Shown here in pieces: positions 1-11,800 of a stretch of DNA of 64,000 nucleotides. Origin of the DNA: Apostichopus japonicus. Lineage: Eukaryota; Echinodermata; Holothuroidea; Aspidochirotida; Stichopodidae. The notes under the pieces were generated by a model. The model did not search any database. It was not told the origin of the DNA and saw nothing but the letters and a program-made list of their open reading frames with translations. The DNA lies in contig NC_092563.1 of the NCBI RefSeq assembly GCF_037975245.1, positions 28,235,960 through 28,299,959 on the forward strand, in the 5' to 3' direction. Within the stretch, counting starts at the first letter, position 1, and every line of letters begins with the position of its first letter. A program made the translations under genes and the position numbers.

Positions 1-260
1 CAGAAGTAAAAACCCGGCCTATGCGCTATGTCACGTTCGGTTTTTCAGCAACTATAGCCTACTGCCGGTCCGTTCGAAGGGTCGTTCATGAGTGGTCATC
101 ATGGAGATTCGAAACCATTCAGACCAATGATATATTTTTCGCACATGTATTTTTTTTTTCGACACTCAAAATCCCAGTGGGGGCGACTGGGGGCGACAAG
201 CTTTCATGGGGGCTGTCGCCCCCACGCCCCCCTTGGCTACGCCACTGATTACGGGCCCTA
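1..260. repeat. Dispersed repeat fragment with G/C-rich end
   Basis: Positions about 170-245 are unusually G/C-rich (runs of GGGGGC and GCCCCC). They end in a 'ttggctacgccactg' string, whose complement resembles the 'gcgtagccagg' string near 41770. I read this as the end of an interspersed repeat. The short open frames here overlap one another and show no protein family. Confidence 0.35.
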
Positions 261-636
261 TATAATTGTTGGTATCATGAAATAATATAGCATAAAAGGT
301 TTTATGATGTCTGGTAAACTGCCTTTCTTCAAGTATGAGGTATAATTACGCGTCTTGTTTTAGTCAACATTAAACGGTAAATTCAAGAGTTTTTAGTGCG
401 CAAAATGAAAATTTTCAGACTTACACCGTTTGCCACATGATATAACTATGCATTTGCTCATATGAGGGATGTTCATGGGTAGGCTACGTTTCGGTAAACA
501 TCGGGAAGCTTGTCCATTTGCATGGTAAAAACCTTCTCACTATAACAGTATACTTTACACTTAAAGTTTTGGCTAAGATAACACGATATGCATGTGCAAA
601 TCGGTTATTTTCGGACTATCATCGTTTTACGACAGT

Positions 637-2157
637 TATGGCAAGCCAAATGCCCAATAATAGATATTCCAGGTTAATCGACCGATAAACCTGGAATATC
701 GACCACTATTCGAGGTTTATCAACCTAGAATCCAGGTTTTTCAACCGAAAATCCAGGTTTTTCATTTACGAAAAATTTGGATTATCGGTCGACAAACTTG
801 GATTGATATCGGTCGAAAACCTAGATTATAGACGAAAAACCTAAATTATCGGTGATAAACCTTGATTTTCAGTCACAAATCCAATATTATCTGCGAAAAA
901 CTTGGAATATAGGTCGAAAAACAAGGAATTTTAATAAAATATTGGATTTTCAGTTCATAATCCATGTTTTTCAACCGAGACCTGGTTTTTCAAAAAACTT
1001 GTTATATCGGTCCAATGTTTTCGGCCAAGAAACCGGGAACGACATGTTCCTTCTGTCAGTCGTCACTTTACCAAGATGCTCGCCATTATCACGAAATTAG
1101 AATAAATAATTATTATTATTATTTATACCTATCTATACTGTGTGTGACAATTTTTTGTGTCGGTCCCATTGCCCAATACACAAGGAAGAGCAGCGGAACA
1201 TAATAAAGCAAGCATTGAGTGTTAGCTCAGTGGTTAACGCCGCTGCCTTCCAATCATAAGGTCCCCGGTTCGAGTCACTCCAAGATTAATGTATGTCGTC
1301 CAGTAACAGAGTTGTTGACAATTCATAATCATGGACGTTAAAGATCAGACAATGTAAAAGACTGACTTCGGTCAGCCTGCGGCTTTGATAAGCCAATGAG
1401 GCTTCTTCGCGATCGAGTTCCTGCTCGCAGGAGGATCTAAAATACATACATTCCCCAGGAAGTTATCCAGCCTTCTATACGCGCTTTTCAGCCTGTGGTA
1501 AATTACCATAAGGTATAGAGACTTCTAGAAACCAAAATGAGTGGTCTGAACATTACAAATGCGTATGCTAGGCAGGTCAGAGCTGTATATAGAGACGGCT
1601 CTGGGACAGGAGTTCCTTTATTGAGAACTCTAGGAAAGGTTAAGAGCTCCTTTATCTGAGGAATTCTAAGACAGGTCTCCTAAGGGAGGGCCTATATAGG
1701 ATATTCTCCTGGGCCTACGGCAAGGGCAGTTGTTAATTAGTCTTCTGCATTACAAACCTAGCATTAGTATTATATGCTGCAAGTTCTCGAAAATCCAGGT
1801 TTATCAAACGATAATCCAAGCTTTTAATCCGATAATCCAGGTTTTTCAAGTAGCTCAATTCGGGCAGGCGCTAGTAGCCTATACTTCGATAATCATGCTT
1901 GGTTTGTCGGTTGATAAACCTGGATTGTCGACTGATAAACCTGAATTATCGGTAAATAAACCTGGACTATAAGGTTTGATTAATTCATATTTTTCAGGTG
2001 TTCCAAATCTGGATTTTCGACCGATAAACTTGGATTATCGGTCGAAATTCCAGGATTTTCGCTTATATTCCACGTTTCATACCGTTAAGCCAAGTTTTTT
2101 TGTGTGGAAAATCCAGGTTTATGGAATATCTAATAATTGGGCATTTGACTTGCCATA
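637..2157. mobile_element. Non-autonomous TIR element with subterminal minisatellites
   Basis: The two ends are inverted copies of about 36 bp. The left end begins TATGGCAAGCCAAATGCCC and the right end, reverse-complemented, begins TATGGCAAGTCAAATGCCC. Flanking gacagt and gacaat may be an imperfect target duplication. Just inside each end lies a degenerate array of about 20-24 bp units (about 670-1010 and 1790-2120) built from 'gataaacctggattatcggtc'-type words (given here in shortened form) in both orientations. No transposase is visible. The centre contains a SINE-like segment and a second repeat fragment around 1580-1720. Confidence 0.6.
1216..1450 (+). mobile_element. tRNA-derived SINE (head with A and B boxes)
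   Basis: An A-box-like string ttagctcagtgg at 1222-1233 is followed 33 bp later by a B-box-like ggttcgagtca at 1267-1277, the spacing of a Pol III internal promoter. The sequence does not fold into a complete tRNA with a matching acceptor stem that I can see, and a non-tRNA body follows. It is therefore better called a tRNA-derived SINE, here nested inside the TIR element. Confidence 0.6.
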
Positions 2158-2895
2158 GACAATGCAAAGCAAGTCAATGCAATACCTCTTCTTCAGTTCC
2201 AAAGTTTATCGAGTTTATAGATCGATGATGCATGATACTGACGTCATATCTTAGAAAAGGGGATGATTGTACTTCCCGTGTACAAATTCAATGACTATTA
2301 TGACTATAATGGATAGCACATAGTATTAACAGGTAAGCCTGTTGTGTGAAGGCTGCATTGAAGTACTGTACCGACTTGCTAACGTTAGTGTCCTGTCACT
2401 TATTTCAAAGCTCATCGGTTTAAAAAGTCTGTCCTGATAATCGCGATAAGGTTGAATACGTTGAAGAATACTTTGTAAGGCCGTTTTATCCATCCTGAGT
2501 TTATGTTGTTGAAGTCCTCACTGTGGCTACGCAGTTGTTAGTCCGTCGTTAGGCTATTGTAATACTAGCCTAAGTGTTGTATAGTTAGCCTAACGTAGTT
2601 TAACCAAGCAAGTTGAGCCTAGCCTTGCTTTCACTACGCTGACGTTGAGTTTTACAAACTTCTAGTTTGAAATTTTTGTAACGACTGCATGGTTGTAGGA
2701 TACTCAGATAGGCTGACGTTCATAAAGCATAATACTTATAATTTCTGTTGATATTTACCGAAGATAGACCACTGTCTTAGTGAAAAAAACAATCTGACTT
2801 ATCACTGGTTACAGAACTTACACTAACAACTTGAGTTAGGCCTCCCAGAAATTTAGGTGTAGTTAACTTACAAGACATCTCATACGAAATTCAAA

Positions 2896-5800
2896 ATGAG
2901 TTTTATATTTGGAAAGAAAAAGAAGGAGGCAGCGCCTACCACATCAGATGCTATCGGGAAACTAAGAGAAACAGAAGAACTCTTAACTAAGAAGCAGGAA
3001 TTTTTAGAGAAACAAATTTCAGATCAAATTGGGATTGCTAGAAAGAAAGCTGGAAAAGATAAAAGGGGTAAGTCAACATTTAATGTGTTATCCTATAGAT
3101 TTGCGTCTAATTTTAGGCATGATAAGCCTCAATAATATCATATTTAGTATTAACAACAACTTTTGTAGTATTATTAGTGCAAAATAGGGATACTATTGAA
3201 CATGTGGTTACTATCATCATTTCGTTGATTGTGCCTTTGCCTATGACTGGATGAAGAGGTCAAGGACCCAGATTAAAGTGTGTTAACTCATATGAAGTGG
3301 ATATGAAGATGAGGAGTCCCAAAGTAAGAAAGTTAGGCAGTAGATATTTGGAATACTAATAGATTGTTGATAACTTGCTGGCAGACTATTTGAAACAATT
3401 ATGTTACAGTTTAGTTAATGATGTTCAGTTTATCAGGTTTAATAGGAACAACTAACAACCCTGAATATTGAACCTTGCATACAAATAAAGCAGGACAGTT
3501 GTTTCAACTGTTGTAGTAGAAATCCATGAAGGACCAGTTGAGTCTTGTTTGACTGGACTGATTTTTCTTACTGATCTTTTGACCTAGTGTCCAGGGAATA
3601 ATTTAGTGGTCCAAGTTTATGTACAGCAGTTTTGAAGGTGCTGGACATCCTCTCTCTTATAAAATACTATGGTTCCAGTGTAAAAAACTGCTATCCATCT
3701 CACTTGTATAGCATTTTTGCATAGCAAATTGTTCCCTGCTGATACAGATATAATGAGCTTCATTGATCAATGATTTCTTTATCAACAGCTGCAATGAATG
3801 CTTTGAGGAAGAAAAAGAAGCTGGAAAAAAATTTACAGCAGATAGATGGTACACTGTCAACGATCGAATTCCAACGAGAAGCTCTGGAAAATGCAAACAC
3901 GAATACAGAAGTACTGAAAAATATGGGCTATGCTGCTAAGGCACTGAAAAGTGCTCAAACTCTGTAAGTATAAAGTGACATTTATTTCCTCATTCTCACA
4001 AGAAATTGTGAAAACTGATAGTTGAATTTCAGTTGAGTTGAGTTGCAACCTTAATACCTTAGCATATTGAAAATAACATCGAAGACAAATTTTAATGAAA
4101 TATGTTTGATAGTAAGACATTTGTTGTGTAATTATTTCTTGGTATCTGGAGGTGAGGTCCAACAAGTTCTCAGTTCATGGTGCTTTGGTTTGAAGAAAGA
4201 CAAACGTTCTTCATTGCCCAAAATGCAATTTTTTATTGAAGGAAAGGAATGTGGAAATGAATCAAATTTCCTTTTCTTTAGGACTGCACACAAAGCAAGT
4301 TTGATGAAACTATTTTAATATGTGTCCAAAAAATATGTGTTTTGAACACATTCAAATACATCATGGCATTGAAATGGAAAACGTGCAGCTGATTAAAATA
4401 TACAGGTAACCCACAAATATTTCCACCTGTCTAAACTGAGTTTTATCCTCTGGACCATTTGAACCGTTGTTTCAAAACATTATAACTGAACTGTCATGAT
4501 TGACCATGTCCAGTTAGTCTACTATCAACAACATACATATAGAAGGTAAGATGTGTTTAAGTAGTATTCCATTAAAAAAGCACCCCCACAGAAAGTGGAG
4601 GAGTCTTCATGTACCGTTTCTCTGCATTTTTTCTTTCTGTTTTAGTGAAGTCGATGATGTCGATGACCTCATGGCAGATATCCAGGAACAGATGGAGAAG
4701 GCGAATGAAATTTCTCAAGCTATATCAGAACCAACTGGTTATGGCCTGGATCTGGATGAAGTAAGTACCAGGAATACTTTATGTGTATGTATGGTTATCA
4801 ATAGGCACAATGATGAGGTGTTTTTCTTTGTATATCGCAATATATATAACTAATTCGGTCCCGATTCATTGTACAGAGGTTTGGGTATGTTTGTTGCTAT
4901 ACCTTGCTTTTCTTTACTTGATAAATTATTCTGTGAAGTATAATCACGTTTGGCTTACAAAGCTGGTCAGCCCAATAGTTGACTGTAGATCTACCCATCT
5001 GTTGGTCCAAATCCTAGAAGTCCTACCCGGACAGACCACGGTCCTTTTCATCACATAGAGTTAATACAGTGACTTTGATGAAGTCACTGATTCGACTTGA
5101 GTCAGGAAACAATAATAATAATGACCTGAAAGGACATTACAACAATATGACTTGTTACAAATGTGCTTTAGAGTTGCTTGCATGATTTGATAGTGTAAAC
5201 TAGAAGCTATTTGGCTCCTCCATATGCATACTTGGCAGCATAGCATTGTAAAATAAATGAATATTCATTATGTGAAATTTAGATGACAGTGGCAAGGTTA
5301 GGACATAAACCATCAGGGCAAAACCAGTTCAAGCCGTAGTATGCAATATATTGTATTATTATTATACCAAAAGATGAAGTATTATAATATTGTACCAACA
5401 TATCTATGCAAATATGGATTGATGTGTTCAACTGAATTCATACTGTAGGACAGCATGCCATTGTAGGTGTGTATGTGACACTGACGTATAGTTCGATTGT
5501 TTGCAGAGTAGGACACAGGATCGTATAGCAGCTACAAAATTCAGTTTTCAGGATATTTAAAACAATATTGGATCATAGTGACTGACTTCTCAAAGCCTCG
5601 GTGGAGGGTTAAGTTTGAGTATCTCTTTTGTATTACGTTGTTTGAAGTTTTCCCTTGCCTGTGAGGCCCAAACTTGTTTTCAGTACCACTTGTGTTGACT
5701 TAAGAGCCAAGAGAAGGAAAGTATGCTATGCAGGAATGCTGTTTCTTTGTCTTTGGCATCCTTCTGAAGGTTTTCATGTTATTCAAAGTACGACACACCA

Positions 5801-8800
5801 AGACCAAATTAGAGTCCTGCTATCCATTCTGATATTCCCAAATTGCTTTTGAGGAAAGGCAACTCTGTAAGTTTTCCAAAAGACCAAAGAGGAACATTTG
5901 TTTTTTCTGAGGAATGTTTCAAATTACTAGTTATCTGTAACATTTAATTCCACCTTCTTTATTTCTTGCTTATAGGATGATCTTCTAGCAGAACTTGAAG
6001 AATTAGAGCAAGAAGAATTTGATGAGAAAATGTTAGATGTTGAAGTTCCAGAATTACCAGAGGCACCATCAGAACCCCTCAAGGAAAAGAAGAGTAAGTC
6101 TTGTATTGTAGTGTTTCTATATTTCTTTATTCATTCATTTTATGATTGTGAGGGCAAGTGTATAATATCACTTTGCTTATTTCAACCATATCAAAAAAAG
6201 TTAGTAAAGCAGTAGCTAAGAGTCTGATAACCTTACTACAGTCACTCGCTAAGAGTCTGATATCCTAAGTGCAGTCACTCGCTAAGAGTCTGATAACCTT
6301 AGTACAGTCACTCGCTGAGAGTCTGATAACCTTAGTACAGTCGCTCACTGAGAGTCTGATAACCTTAGTACAGTCACTGTCACAACTTCCGTGGGATAAA
6401 ACAAAATGGCACCTTCTAGCGCCCCCTCTGTTGCGACCCAGGGTTTTTCCTTTGGCCTTCAAAGCGGATAAAAATAAAATTTTAGATAGATTCAGGGAAG
6501 TAAACTCAAAGGACCAAAAGACTACTGAGAGGTTTCTGAAAGTTAACAAAACGATATATTTACAATGATACGATCTCTACTGATTTGTACAAGGATTATT
6601 GGTACTAGAAATTTGGAATATTACAGACAGATTTTACAATATTATACGGCCGTTATAGTTTTAAAAGATTACTTAACTTATCTTACGCGGCGCGTGCCGG
6701 CTCTCGGTTCCTTTCGTAGCTGTTCTGACCTCCTTGCGTCACCAACAACGATGTCGGGATTCTCCCTCGTAGGCTGGTATCCCGTGACTTGGTCAGGAGC
6801 AAAACCGTTCCCCGCTGGTCCAATTCGACTCAATGTTTGTATCCCCAGGATGGCTTCCTCCTGGGTGAACTCCGAAAAACTCTGCCGAAGTCACGCCTGT
6901 CCCGGTTAAACGACGCACCAATCTAATAAACAAACTGTCCACCGGTTCCTCCGTCCGTCCCCTCGATTATTAATCTTTTATCTCAGATGAATTTCTTTTC
7001 ACAATAGATCGGAAAACTAAACTAAACTCCTCATCACCGAAAATATCTCTTCTTATATATAGCCGGGTTTAATCTCCCGAAAGTTCTTTTCCAGGAATCC
7101 TGACGGAAAAACATTGAGAATCATCCATGTCTCGAAGATACGACTGATAGTTCAACGTTCATTGGTCGACGATATCCGGTCACCTGCTAAAAATAACTTC
7201 CCGTATGTTCTGGAAATTTGTGATCGCTTATACCTAATAGCGCCATCATTTCTGGTCGCTTCGAGAAAAAACGCACAAGTTGTCAGTCACGACGAGTGAC
7301 CTACTTATCACCCTGACCAGCATATACTGAATACACGTACAATGAATAAAGTCGTTTGTGACAGTCACTCACTAAGAGTCTGATAACCTTAGTACAGTCA
7401 CTCACTGAGAGTCTGATAACCTTAGTACAGTCACTCGCTAAGAGTCTGAAAACCTAAGTACAGTCACTCGCTAAGAGTCTGATAACCTTAGTACAGTCAC
7501 TCACTAAGAATCTGATAATCTAAGTATTATCACTCGTCAAGAGTCTGAAAACCTAAGTACAGTCACTCGCTAAGAGTCTGATAACCTAAGTGCAGTCACT
7601 CGCTAAGAGTTTGATAACCTTGGTACAGTCACTAAGAGTCTGATAGCCTTAGTACAGTCACTCTCTAGGGTGTAATAACCTAAGTACAGTCACAAAGAGT
7701 CCGATAACCTAAGTACAGTCACTGGCCAAGAGTGTGATAACCTAAGTACAGTCACTCGCTAAGAATCTGATAATCTAAGTATTATCACTCGCTAAGAGTC
7801 TGAAAACCTAAGTACAGTCACTCGCTAAGAGTCTGATAACCTAAGTGCAGTCACTCGCTAAGAGTCTGATAACCTAAGTATTGTCAATCGCTAAGAGTCT
7901 GATAACCTTGGTACAGTCACTAGAGTCTGATAACCTTAGTACAGTCACTCTCTAGGGTGTGATAACCTAAGTATAGTCACTCTCTAGAGTCTGATAACCT
8001 TGGTACAGTCACTAAGAGTCTGATAACCTAAGTACAGTCACTCTCTAGAGTCTGATAACCTAAGTATAGTCACTCTCTAGAGTCTGATAACCTTAGTACA
8101 GTGGCTAAGGGTCTGATAACCTTAGTACAGTCACTCTCTAGAGTCTGATAACCTTAGTACAGTCGCTAAGGGTCTGATAACCTTAGTACAGTCACTAAGA
8201 GTCTGATAACCTTAGTACAATCACTCTCTAGAGTCTGATAACCTAAGTATAGTCACTCTCTAGAGTCTGATAACCTAAGTATAGTCACTCTCTAGAGTCT
8301 GATAACCTTAGTACAGTCACAAAGAGTCTGATAACCTTAGTACAGTCACTGGCTAAGAGTCTGATAACCTAAGTACAGTCACTCGCTAAGAATCTGATAA
8401 CCTTAGTACAGTTACTCGCTAAGAGTCTGATAACCTAAGTGCAGTCACTCGCTAAGAGTCTGATAACCTAAGTATTGTCAATCGCTAAGAGTCTGATAAC
8501 CTTGGTACAGTCACTAGAGTCTGATAACCTTAGTACAGTCACTCTCTAGGGTGTGATAACCTAAGTATAGTCACTCTCTAGAGTCTGATAACCTTAGTAC
8601 AGTCGCTAAGGGTCTGATAACCTTAGTACAGTCACTCTCTAGAGTCTGATAACCTAAGTATTGTCACTCTCGTGTCACCAAATTAGGTATCAGACTCTTA
8701 ATGACTGTACTAAGGTTATCAGACTCTTAGTGACTGTACTACTGTAAGGTTATCAGACTCTAGCGAGTGACTTTACTAGGGTTATCAGACTCTTAGCATG

Positions 8801-11800
8801 TGACAATACTAAGGTTATCAGACTCTTAGTGACTGTACTTAGGTTATCAGACTCTAGAGAGTGACTGTACTAAGGTTATCAGACTTTAGAGAGTGACTGT
8901 ACTAAGGTTATCAGACTCTAGAGAGTGACTGTGCTAAGGTTATCAGACTCTTAGTGACTGTACCAAGGTTATCAGACTCTAGAGAGTGACTTTACTTAGG
9001 TTATCACACCCTAGAGAGTGACTGTACTAAGGTTATCAGACTCTTAGTGACTGTACCAAGGTTACCAGTCACTCTCTAGAGTCTGATAACCTAAGTACAG
9101 TCACTAAGAGTCTGATAACCTTAGTATTGTCACACGCTAAGAGTCTGATAACCCTAGTACAGTCACTTGCTAGAGTCTGATAACCTTAGTACAGTCACTC
9201 TCTAAAGTCTGATAACCTTAGTACAGTCACTCTCTAGAGTCTGATAACCTAAGTACAGTCACTAAGAGTCTGATAACCTTAGTATTGTCCTGATAACCTA
9301 ATTTGGTGACACGATTCTATAACTATCTATATGTAGGGATTGACCAACTATTATAATATTTAGAAGTTTAGTCCAGATGAAAATTTACTTTTGACAGACA
9401 AAAGCATCATGGTTTAATCTTGTCCAATTCTTACATGAAGTTCTTGAGAACCAATCATTTCAATGATCAATTTGTACTACAAGAGAACTAACAGCAAGCT
9501 GTTATGATGCCATAGTTGCACATGCCACACTGGCAGCAGAATATTTTGCTTTTTCATCATTTTCACTTTTTTGTTTTGACCATGGATTGGGTCCCAACTT
9601 TACCTAAAGGGATGTGAAGTTAACAATATACCAATGACGGTAGTGTACTAGGGCTGTGAGTTTTCGTTTAAAGACCTAAACGTTTAAACGGCCGATTTTT
9701 CGTTCGTTTAAACGTTTAAACGTTCGCGAATATCGCAAGAAAACGCCGAGTATAAAGGCGTGGGGTCCAGGGGACCGCCCTAGGGCCCTGGTGGGGCGAA
9801 GACCCTGGAAAAGGAAAAGGAATTTTTTGCGTGTCTGGCGATAAAAAAATTCGCAGTTGAGGATGCAAAATACTGACAACTTTTGAATTTAAATTGTCAC
9901 GAAGCTGATGAAAAATTTTAAATGACAAGTTAGAGTAGCTAGTATGTTATAAAATGAAAAGAGATTTAATCTGTTTTACAATCTTTAAAAAGTTTAACTT
10001 ACAGAACCTCCGATATTATGAGACAAAAAACGTTCGGCAAAGCCCCGTTTCTAGAATGCCTAACAATGAATAGCGCGCACTAAACGTACATCAGTTTACA
10101 ACTGCAGTACGGTTTAACCTAACTTAAATACTATGGTAGGATACTGTATATGTGCTCAGAATTTTCCCAGGTATCTTTCCAAACAACTGCGCGCTCATTC
10201 CCTGTCTAACACCTGTTTGTTAACATTTTTGGCACGTTTCCAAGGAACGTTTCATAGAGTTTTCCGAATGATACACGAGGCACAGTTCATACACGCAGCA
10301 CTGTGCACAAGATATCAAGCTATGGTCATCTTTATTAAAGTAAACCTTGTAATAAAATATGTTTTAGGCCACACGGCATGGTTAACTAATGCTTAACATT
10401 ATTTCCATGTTCTTGTAGAAAACGTCAAGTTCGCAAAATACAATTGGTTGTGTTTTTGTAGTTACGTGAGATCCGTAACAGACGAGGTGGTTAGGCTATT
10501 TGCTATACACTTAACTGTGGTAGGACATTATTTTTTCCGTATTTTTGGAAATTCTAGAAAATACTTTCTTCCCCCTCCCCCCCCCCCCCCCCGCTTAACA
10601 CCAGATGTGGTTTTACGGTTTATTCATAAATGGGTGTACTAGAGCCTTGTATACATGACATTAGTTGCATTTAGCACGATTTGCCAGTTTCGCGTGAATT
10701 TGTCGAAAGTGTTTTGCTGGCTCTTTCGTAAAATTTGAAAGGTGTACCAACTTACTTTTCGTACACAATTGGTAATTTCTCTACAGATTTTCAGAGTTTT
10801 TTTTTACGATCTCCAATCGATACATTTCCTTTGATCATGTATTTGAACAACTATTACCAAGTCGAGTATTCGACCCGGTATTGTCTGGTCGGAGAGTTCA
10901 AAGTGATGGACAGGGATTGTAATCATTTCGATCGAACATGCATTGACTGGATTATCTGCGCCGCCGCTGTCGGCTCGATATAAAGTACACTTGTGCCGCG
11001 AATCAGGAAGTTTTCACAAAAGGATAACAGGGTTCAAGTTTAAGCCATTCATATCGCCGGATACATCGGGGGGGGGGGGGGGGACAAAAGTAGGATTACG
11101 TTCGCGGTTATGATTCGACTGATCGTAAGTTGTTTTGTTATTTCGCGTAGTAGACAAAATAAACACGGGAATTGATACGCGATTTTTGCCAATAATTTAA
11201 TTTTCAGTTGATATCATAGTTTCGTTTAAACGTTCATAAGGTTTTATTAAACGTTTAAACGATGTTTCGTTCGTTTAAACGTGTAAACGGCACAGCACTA
11301 TAGTGTACAGTAATTCAATTTGATACCCATCCCCATTTTGAAGAAGACAATTGTAATCAAATTTTGAAGCAAAAGGAAAAAGGAATTTGTGTGTGCTGAC
11401 AACACACCTGTTTGCTTTAAGTTCACTTCTGCTGCAAAACGTGTCAACTTCTAATGTTATCTCGAAAATGGTGCATAGGAATAACAATTTCCAAGTTTCA
11501 CCAGGAAGCTTAGAATATCTTCCTCTTTCATCTGTCAAATGTAAGTCTTCCTCGGGACTAACCTTTCAAATTTTACACAAAATTATCAAGCAGAGGTGGT
11601 TCTGTGTGTTATGGGTTAAGACTTAATAGAGTGGTTCCCCTTATTTACTTACAGTGCGTCTTATCCTCTGTACTAAAGGCACTTTATAGGACAGATCTGT
11701 ATTCCCTTTAAATTTTAGCAGACTAGAAATTGCTAAAACTTTCTATCACCAAATACTTTCTTGGATGTTAAGACTGTTGAATGAGAAAAATCAAACTTTT

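Noticed and set aside
1216-1290. A functional tRNA gene
   Set aside because: A and B boxes are present but I could not find a paired acceptor stem, and a SINE-like body follows; it is also nested in a transposon.
6211-9300. Regular repeats that might look like a CRISPR array
   Set aside because: Units are 29-33 bp, abut with no unique spacers, switch orientation and lie in an intron of an animal gene; this is a minisatellite.
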